NCBI GenBank assembly: GCA_035699085.1
Contig: DASSBG010000004.1
Location: 100,636 to 164,635 of the forward strand
Length of the DNA stretch: 64,000 nucleotides
DNA from: DASSBG01 sp035699085
Lineage (GTDB): Bacteria > Pseudomonadota > Gammaproteobacteria > Xanthomonadales > Rhodanobacteraceae
Direction: 5' to 3'
Position 1 is the stretch's first letter. Each line of letters opens with the position of its first letter. Both the position numbers and the translations under genes were made by a program. The notes beneath the pieces were generated by a model. It did not search any database, had not been told where the DNA came from, and saw only the letters and a list, made by a program, of their open reading frames with translations. This document shows positions 55,127 through 64,000 of this stretch, piece by piece.

Positions 55127-57043
55127 ATGGACGGCAGATCAAGGGACAACCCGCCGGCGAGTGGCGCCATCGACCCGCTGGAGCACGCCATCCGTGCCGC
55201 GCGCCGGGCCACGCTGCAGCGGCAACGGCCGGATGGCCACTGGTGCCACGAGCTCGAGTCGGACTGCACGATTCCCGCCGAGTACGTGCTGATGCTGCAC
55301 TACCTTGGCGAGCGCGAGCCGGCGCTGGAGCGCAAACTCGCCAACTACCTGCGCCGCTGCCAGGCCGCGCACGGCGGCTGGCCGCTGTACGACGGTGGCG
55401 CCATGGACCTGAGCTGCAGCATCAAGGCCTATTTCGCGCTGAAGCTGGTCGGCGACGACATCGACTCCGCGCACATGCGGCGCGCGCGGGAGGCGATCCT
55501 GGCGCGCGGCGGCGCGGCACGCGCCAATGTCTTCACCCGCACCATGCTGGCGCTGTTCGGCGAGTTGCCGTGGCGTGGCGTGCCGTACATGCCGATCGAG
55601 ATGATGTTGCTGCCTCGATGGTTTCCCTTTCACTTGCTCAAGGTGTCGTACTGGTCGCGCACGGTCATGGTGCCGTTGTCGGTGCTGTGCACGCTGAAGG
55701 CGCGCGCCGCCAACCCGCAACAGGTGCAGCTGCGCGAGCTGTTTGTCACGCCGCCGGAGCAGGAGCGGCATTACATGCAGGTGCGGGGCGCGCTCGGCCG
55801 GCTGTTCCTGCTGCTGGACACGATCGGCCGCTGGACCGACCGGCTGGTCCCCCGCGCACTGCGCCGGCGCGCGCTGCGCCGCGCGGAACAGTGGATCCTG
55901 GCCCGCCGAAACGGGGTCGGCGGCCTTGGCGCGATCTTTCCCGCAATCGTCAATGCCTACGAGGCGCTGCTGCTGCTCGGCCACGGGCCGGACGAGCGAT
56001 GCATGCGCGAGACGCGGCAGGCGCTGCGCGATCTGCTGGTGGTGCACGGCGACGAGGCCTATTGCCAGCCCTGCGTCTCGCCGGTCTGGGACACCGGGCT
56101 GACCTGCCTGGCCCTGGAGGCCGATGATGGCGCGGCCGGCTCGCCGGCGGTGGCACGCGCACTGGACTGGCTGGCGCAGCGCCAGGTGCTGGAAGCCGAA
56201 GGCGACTGGTGTCAGACCCATCCCGGCCTGCGCGGCGGTGGCTGGGCCTTCCAGTACCTCAACGATCCCTACCCCGACCTTGACGACACCGCGGTGGTCG
56301 CCTGGGCGATGCACCAGAGCCCAGACCGTGCCGCCCGCGCCGCGTGCATCGATCGTGCGGCCGATTGGCTGGTTGGCATGCAGTCGCGCAACGGTGGCTT
56401 CGCTGCCTTCGACAGCGACAACGACCACTACTACCTCAACCAGATCCCGTTCGCCGACCACGGCGCACTGCTGGACCCGCCGACCAGCGACGTCAGCGCG
56501 CGGGTGGCGACGCTGCTGGCGTTGCTGCGCAGGCCAGGCGACCAGCGTGCGCTGGAGCGGGTGCTGGCCTTTCTGCGCCGCGAGCAGGCCGACAACGGCG
56601 CCTGGTTCGGCCGCTGGGGCACCAACTACATCTACGGCACCTGGTCGGTGCTGATGGCGATGGAGGCGGCCGGTGTGCCGGGCGACGATCCGGCGGTGCG
56701 GCGCGCGGTCGACTGGCTGATCGGCTGCCAGCGTGACGACGGATCCTGGGGCGAGACCAACGACACCTATTTCGACCTCGGCAGCGCCGGCCGTGGCAGC
56801 CGCGGCAGCGCGGCGCAGACCGCCTGGGCGTTGCTCGGCCTCATCGCCGCCGGCGAGGCCCGCAATCCGGCGGTGCGGCGCGGGGTGCAGTGGCTGCTGG
56901 GCACCCAGCGCGAGGGCGTCTGGCACGACCCCGCCTTCAACGCGCCTGGCTTTCCGCGCGTATTCTACCTGAAGTATCACGGCTACAGCCATTATTTCCC
57001 GTACTGGGCGCTGGCGCGCTACCAGCGGGCGCTGCGTGACTGA
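55127..57043 (+). CDS. shc: Squalene-hopene cyclase
   Basis: A 638-residue class II triterpene cyclase. The catalytic DXDD motif is DLDD at about residues 384-387 (in PYPDLDDTAVV), which protonates squalene; an oxidosqualene cyclase would have DCTAE instead. Several QW motifs are visible (QRPDGHW, QSRNGGFAAF, QADNGAWFGRWG, QRDDGSWGE, QREGVW), and the C-terminal YHGYSHYFPYWALARY is typical. It folds squalene into hopene or diplopterol at the membrane surface. It follows squalene synthase by 8 bases and overlaps hpnG by 8 bases. Confidence 0.93.
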   Translation: MDGRSRDNPPASGAIDPLEHAIRAARRATLQRQRPDGHWCHELESDCTIPAEYVLMLHYLGEREPALERKLANYLRRCQAAHGGWPLYDGGAMDLSCSIKAYFALKLVGDDIDSAHMRRAREAILARGGAARANVFTRTMLALFGELPWRGVPYMPIEMMLLPRWFPFHLLKVSYWSRTVMVPLSVLCTLKARAANPQQVQLRELFVTPPEQERHYMQVRGALGRLFLLLDTIGRWTDRLVPRALRRRALRRAEQWILARRNGVGGLGAIFPAIVNAYEALLLLGHGPDERCMRETRQALRDLLVVHGDEAYCQPCVSPVWDTGLTCLALEADDGAAGSPAVARALDWLAQRQVLEAEGDWCQTHPGLRGGGWAFQYLNDPYPDLDDTAVVAWAMHQSPDRAARAACIDRAADWLVGMQSRNGGFAAFDSDNDHYYLNQIPFADHGALLDPPTSDVSARVATLLALLRRPGDQRALERVLAFLRREQADNGAWFGRWGTNYIYGTWSVLMAMEAAGVPGDDPAVRRAVDWLIGCQRDDGSWGETNDTYFDLGSAGRGSRGSAAQTAWALLGLIAAGEARNPAVRRGVQWLLGTQREGVWHDPAFNAPGFPRVFYLKYHGYSHYFPYWALARYQRALRD

Positions 57044-57743
57044 GTCACCGGTTGGGCTGGTGGTGGCGATGCCGGCCGAGGCGCGCACGCTGGGCCTGCG
57101 GCGCGTCGCAGTGGGGCAGGGGCGGGAGGTTTCCGGTGCGCGGGTGGTCATCGCCGGCATTGGGCCTTCGCGTGCTGCTGCCGCGGCGCAGCGGCTTCGG
57201 CGAGAGGGCGTGGCGGCACTGCTGAGCTGGGGCGTGGCCGGTGGTGTCGCGGCCGGTCTGCGGCCGGGCGCGTTGCTGGTGCCCAGCCTGCTGATGACAG
57301 AGGACGCGCCGCCGCTCAGCGTGGATCCGGCGTGGCAGGCGCGGCTGGTCCAGGCACTGTCCGTGCTGGGCCCGGTGGACCAGTCGCCGCTGCATTCGCG
57401 CGCTGCGCCCTTGGCGGCTACGGACGACAAGCGTGCGCTGGCGGCGCAGGGCATTGGCGCCGTCGACATGGAAAGCGCAGCCGTGGCGCGCGTTGCCGCG
57501 GCGGCAGGCCTGCCCTTCGCCGCGGTCAAGACCGTCTGCGACCCCGCTGATCGCGCGCTCCCGCCGGCGCTGCCGGGCCTGCTGGACGAGCGCGGGCGGC
57601 TGCGTGCAGGTGGCCTGCGCGATGCGCTTGCCGGCGGGCCACGCCTCTGGCGGCAACTGGATCGCCTGCGCCGCGACTACGCAGCGGCGCGGCGGGCGCT
57701 GGCGGCGGCCGCGCCGCTCGCCCTGCGTATACTGCCGGGATGA
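57036..57743 (+). CDS. hpnG: Hopanoid-associated nucleoside phosphorylase HpnG
   Basis: A 235-residue nucleoside phosphorylase-like protein of the PNP/MTAN fold: AMPAEARTLG at the N terminus, IAGIGPSRAAAAAQ, LLSWGVAGGV and DMESAAVARVA, whose Met-Glu pair binds ribose. In hopanoid clusters HpnG removes adenine from adenosylhopane to give (phospho)ribosylhopane, the next side-chain step after HpnH. Its place directly after shc (8-base overlap) and directly before hpnA (ATGA overlap) supports this over a role in general nucleoside salvage. It starts with GTG at 57036. Confidence 0.88.
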   Translation: MTESPVGLVVAMPAEARTLGLRRVAVGQGREVSGARVVIAGIGPSRAAAAAQRLRREGVAALLSWGVAGGVAAGLRPGALLVPSLLMTEDAPPLSVDPAWQARLVQALSVLGPVDQSPLHSRAAPLAATDDKRALAAQGIGAVDMESAAVARVAAAAGLPFAAVKTVCDPADRALPPALPGLLDERGRLRAGGLRDALAGGPRLWRQLDRLRRDYAAARRALAAAAPLALRILPG

Positions 57744-58729
57744 CCGACACGCTGCTCGTCACCGGCGCGACCGGCTTCGTCGGCTCGGCCGTGGCCCGGC
57801 GCCTGCTGGCTGCCGGCCACCCGGTACGTGCGCTGGTACGGGCCCGGAGCCAGCTCGACAACCTGCGTGGCCTCGACGTGGAAACCGTGGTCGGGGACCT
57901 GCGCGATCCGGCTTCGCTGCGCCGCGCGGCCGCCGGCTGCCGCGGTTTGTTCCACGTCGCTGCCGACTACCGCCTGTGGGCGCGGCGGCCGTCGGAGATC
58001 TACGCCAGCAACCTGCGTGGCAGCCGCAACGTCGTATTGGCGGCGGCGCGCGCCGGAGTGGAACGCATCGTCTACACCAGCAGCGTCGCCACCCTCGGCC
58101 ACGCCGCCAGCGGTCCCGCCGACGAGGAGACGCCGGCCCGCCTGGAGGACATGATCGGTCACTACAAGCGTTCCAAGTTCATGGCCGAGCGCCTGGTGCT
58201 GCAGCTGGCCGAGCGCCACGCGCTGGACCTGGTTGTGGTCAATCCCTCGGCGCCGGTGGGCCCGCGCGACATCAAGCCGACGCCGACCGGGCGCATGGTG
58301 CTGGACGCGGCACGGGGGCGCATGCCCGCCTGGGTCGACAGTGGCCTCAACATCGTCCACGTCGATGACGTCGCCGATGGCCACCTGCTGGCCTGGCAGC
58401 ATGGTGCGCGCGGCCGCCGCTACGTGCTCGGCGGCGAGGACATGAGCCTCAAGGCGATCATCACCGCCGCTGCGGCGCTCAATGGTCACGGTCCGCCGCG
58501 GCTGCGCATGCCGTCCTCGCTGCTGATGCCGCTGGCCCTTGCGGCCGAGGGCTGGGCACGGCTGTCGAAGCGGGCGCCGGGCATCACCGTGGACGGCGTA
58601 CGCCTGGCGGGCCAGCCCATGTACTTCTCGCACGCGCGCGCGGATCGTGAATTGGGCTATCGTGCACGGCCTGCGGCCGAGGCCTTCGCCGATGCCGTGG
58701 CGTGGTTTCGCGAGCAGGGCCGGCTGTAG
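57740..58729 (+). CDS. hpnA: Hopanoid-associated sugar epimerase HpnA
   Basis: A 329-residue extended short-chain dehydrogenase/reductase. The NAD(P)-binding GATGFVGSAVARRLL starts near residue 8, the active-site pair is YKRSK with the serine in YTSSVATLG, and NPSAPVGPRDIKPTPTGRM is the conserved block of the HpnA family. It is thought to act on the hopanoid polar side chain, but its exact reaction is not established as far as I know. It starts inside the stop of hpnG (ATGA). A 92-base gap follows before the decarboxylase gene, the widest gap in the operon, so a second promoter there is possible. Confidence 0.88.
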   Translation: MTDTLLVTGATGFVGSAVARRLLAAGHPVRALVRARSQLDNLRGLDVETVVGDLRDPASLRRAAAGCRGLFHVAADYRLWARRPSEIYASNLRGSRNVVLAAARAGVERIVYTSSVATLGHAASGPADEETPARLEDMIGHYKRSKFMAERLVLQLAERHALDLVVVNPSAPVGPRDIKPTPTGRMVLDAARGRMPAWVDSGLNIVHVDDVADGHLLAWQHGARGRRYVLGGEDMSLKAIITAAAALNGHGPPRLRMPSSLLMPLALAAEGWARLSKRAPGITVDGVRLAGQPMYFSHARADRELGYRARPAAEAFADAVAWFREQGRL

Positions 58730-58821
58730 GCCGCCCGCTGCCGTACCGCTGCCGTTCAGGAATCGCCGCCCGCGCCGCCGCATGCTGTGGACGGGTGTCA
58801 TCTTCAGTCGGGATATCGCCA

Positions 58822-59813
<992 letters not shown>

Positions 59814-59823
<10 letters not shown>

Positions 59824-60851
59824 CGGCGTCGGCCCCGGGCAAGCTGGTGCTGCTGGGTGAATACGCGGTGCTCGAGGGCGCGCCGGCACTGGTGATGGCG
59901 GTGAACCGCCGCGCCCGCGTGGTGCTGGGCGATGGCGTCGAGGGGGAATACCGGCTGCGCGCCACCAGCATCGGCATCGGCCTGGCCCGCTGCCGGCTGG
60001 ATGCGCGCGGCGAGCTCGATTGGCTTGATACCGATCCGGCCGTCGCGGCACGGCTCGGCGTTGTTGCGGCCGTGCTCGGTGCGTTGGCCGCTGAGCGCGA
60101 CGCACCTCCGGGCTTCTGCGCGGAACTTGACACCGACACCTTCTTTGCCGGCAGCGACGGCTCGAACAAGCGGGCAAAAATCGGCCTTGGTTCCAGCGCC
60201 GCCCTGACCGTGGCGCTTGCCGGGGCCATCTGTGCGGGGCTTGAACGCGACCCGCCGGCGCTCGAGGCGCTGGTCGGGGCGCACCGACGGCTGCAGCAGG
60301 GCCGTGGCAGCGGACTGGACATTGCCGCCAGCCTGACCGGTGGCATGCTCGCCTACCGGCTGACGGCCGGAGAGCCGACCCTCGAGCAGGCGCAGTGGCC
60401 AGCGGCGCTCGGCTCCTGCTGCGTGTGGACCGGCAAATCGGCCTCCACCGCCGATTTTCTCGGCCGTGTCGCCGCCTGGCGCGTGCGCGCGCCTCGGGAC
60501 CACGCCAGGCTGATGGGCCAGCTCGGCGCCTGTGCCGCAACCGGCGTTGCGGCGACCTCGGCAGGCGATGTTCAGGGCCTGCTGGATACCGTCGCCGAAT
60601 ACGCGCGCCTGCTTGGCGAGCTCGGCGCGGCCAGCGGAACGGACATTGTGAGCGCGGAGCACGCTAAACTAGCCACCTTGGCCGAACGCTGCGGCGTGGC
60701 CTACAAACCCTGCGGCGCCGGCGGCGGCGACATCGGCATCGCCCTGGCCGGCGACGCGGATCGCCTGCGCGATTTTCGCCGGGATATCGAGGCGGCCGGC
60801 TTCCAGCCTCTCGACCTTGGACTCGACGCGGTGGGCTTGCGCGTCCACTGA
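59814..60851 (+). CDS. Phosphomevalonate kinase (GHMP family)
   Basis: A 345-residue GHMP kinase. It opens with SAPGKLVLLGEYAVLEGAPAL, has KIGLGSSAALTVALAGAI as the ATP loop, and AGGGDIGIAL as the C-terminal motif 3. GEYAVLEG at the start and the long insert before the ATP loop fit phosphomevalonate kinase of the ERG8 type better than mevalonate kinase, which is supplied by the next gene. It phosphorylates mevalonate 5-phosphate to the diphosphate. The ATG lies within the last codons of mvaD, so the two are coupled; the next gene starts 22 bases after its stop. Confidence 0.85.
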
Positions 60852-60873
60852 AGCGGAGACAATGGAGTTGATC

Positions 60874-63118
<2,245 letters not shown>

Positions 63119-63129
<11 letters not shown>

Positions 63130-63733
63130 GCTGCCCGAGCCGCAGGATCCGGTGGTTTCGTTCGAGTCCGAAGAACTGATCCGGGTCGACAGCGAGGATC
63201 GCGACAGCGGCTACGTCAGCAAGGCCGAAGCCCACGACGGGCACGGCCTGCTGCACCGCGCCTTCTCGCTGTTCGTGTTCAACGAGCGAGGCGAACTGCT
63301 GCTGCAGCAGCGCAGCCGCGGCAAGCGCCTGTGGCCTGGCTACTGGGCCAACACCTGCTGCAGCCACCCACGCCGCGGCGAAAGCATGGCCGAGGCCACG
63401 CGCCGGCGCCTGCGCCAGGAAATCGGCATCAGCTGCGAGTTGGAGTTCCTCTACAAGTTCCGCTACCAGGCCGACTTCGGCGAGTTGGGCGCCGAGCACG
63501 AGCTTTGCTGGGTCTACGTCGGCACCAGCTCGGCACCGGTCGAGGTCAACCGGAACGAGGTCGAAGCCTGGCGCTTCGTCGCACCGGCCGACCTCGACGA
63601 CGAACTGGCGGCCACGCCCGGAATCTTCACCCCGTGGCTGAAACTGGAATGGCAGCGCCTGCGCAGCGACTACCGCGACCGCCTGCCGGGCCCGCGCCGG
63701 CGCGCCAGCCAGCGCTCCTCCGAGCAAGCCTGA
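63119..63733 (+). CDS. idi: Isopentenyl-diphosphate isomerase, type 1
   Basis: A 204-residue Nudix-fold isomerase that interconverts IPP and DMAPP, which is essential when IPP comes from mevalonate. Visible signatures: HRAFSLFVFNERGELLLQQR, WANTCCSHPRRGE with the active-site Cys, EATRRRLRQEIG (Nudix helix), and AEHELCWVYVG with the catalytic Glu. I chose the TTG at 63119, because GGAGG stands six bases before it and the family N terminus follows; it overlaps the reductase-kinase gene by 11 bases. The C terminus is basic and about 20 residues longer than in E. coli Idi. It is the last clear gene of the operon. Confidence 0.88.
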
Positions 63734-64000
63734 CGGTTCCCGCAGCCCTGCTACGCGACCTCGCGGTGTATGCGCTGAGCCACGACACCCGCCGGCGCAG
63801 TCTGCTGGGCTCCACGCTCACGGCGGCATGGCGGCCGTTCGACGGCAAGGACGCGGCAACGGCACCATCGATTACTTCATGACCTACTATGATCCGAGAT
63901 GCCTTCGCACCGGCAACTGCCTACACAGCACGGATTACGTCCGCAGCCATATCAACGTGATGCGCGCGGACCTTGAAGGGCGCCAGTACTTCGGGCTGCC
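63734..64000 (+). other. Right edge: possible start of an unrecognised gene
   Basis: After idi no clear hairpin is visible. A plus-strand frame with ATGs at 63828 and 63879 is open to the end of the window (MTYYDPRCLRTGNCLHSTDY and on). Its composition is more protein-like than the usual chance frame, with several Tyr, Asp and Cys residues, but I recognise no family, and too little is present to call a gene. The 95 bases between 63734 and 63828 show nothing I can support. Confidence 0.3.

Noticed and set aside
55127..57043. Oxidosqualene cyclase (sterol route)
   Set aside because: The acid motif is DLDD as in squalene-hopene cyclases and not DCTAE, and no squalene epoxidase gene is in the window.
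57036..57743. Generic 5'-methylthioadenosine/SAH nucleosidase
   Set aside because: Fold motifs are shared, but its position between shc and hpnA with overlapping ends favours HpnG.
63331..63882. A 183-codon plus-strand frame at the right edge
   Set aside because: It is mostly a shadow of idi in another frame, and its tail has no recognisable feature.

Overview
The window looks like chromosome from a high-GC gammaproteobacterium of the order Xanthomonadales (Lysobacterales). Three things point there: a fused aspartate kinase/diaminopimelate decarboxylase followed by the MurL/MurD2 pair, which is the Xanthomonas-type D-glutamate branch of peptidoglycan synthesis; GTG starts and 4-20 base gene overlaps throughout; and two families of dispersed short palindromic or tandem repeats. 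No rRNA, tRNA, CRISPR array, transposase or integrated phage was seen. I could not run database searches, so family names rest on recognised motifs and gene order.

Layout. 0.4-6.6 kb: an EF-G-like GTPase, a proline-rich inner-membrane protein and a molybdenum hydroxylase pair of the isoquinoline 1-oxidoreductase type. 7.0-12.4 kb: lysC-lysA fusion, murL and murD2, with overlapping ends. 12.5-25.8 kb: cell-envelope genes, namely an M13 lipoprotein peptidase, two polyprenyl-sugar type glycosyltransferases, tamB/tamA, and a GH17-GT2 beta-glucan synthase like NdvB. 25.9-33.3 kb: an orphan phage-type regulator, an M16 lipoprotein peptidase, a small unknown protein and an exported tricorn-like protease. 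33.4-37.7 kb: hrpA, invaded by repeat elements at three places, the last of which brings an in-frame stop. 38-47.9 kb: an exported protein of unknown function, relA, a membrane-anchored repeat protein, a 1461-residue multi-domain glycosyltransferase and a small lipid A biosynthesis N-terminal-domain protein. 47.9-52.7 kb: metH and an upstream ArsR-methyltransferase regulator.

52.8-63.7 kb is the most interesting part: a near-continuous isoprenoid cluster. ispA (farnesyl diphosphate synthase, minus strand) is divergent from an apparent eight-gene plus-strand operon: squalene synthase, squalene-hopene cyclase, hpnG, hpnA, diphosphomevalonate decarboxylase, phosphomevalonate kinase, a single protein fusing class II HMG-CoA reductase to mevalonate kinase, and type 1 IPP isomerase. 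Read as a pathway, it runs from HMG-CoA through mevalonate, IPP/DMAPP, FPP and squalene to hopene and side-chain-extended hopanoids. Only acetoacetyl-CoA thiolase, HMG-CoA synthase and the adenosylhopane synthase HpnH are missing from the window. Most gammaproteobacteria make IPP by the MEP route, so a mevalonate operon joined to hopanoid genes, and the reductase-kinase fusion in particular, deserve a closer look.

Two repeat families run through the window. One is built of tandem heptamers of the form GGGANNN, often in two inverted blocks around a 100-140 base core. The other is a REP-like palindrome ending in CCGGGGTCAGAG. Both occur between genes and also inside coding sequence (hrpA and, for the first family, metH).
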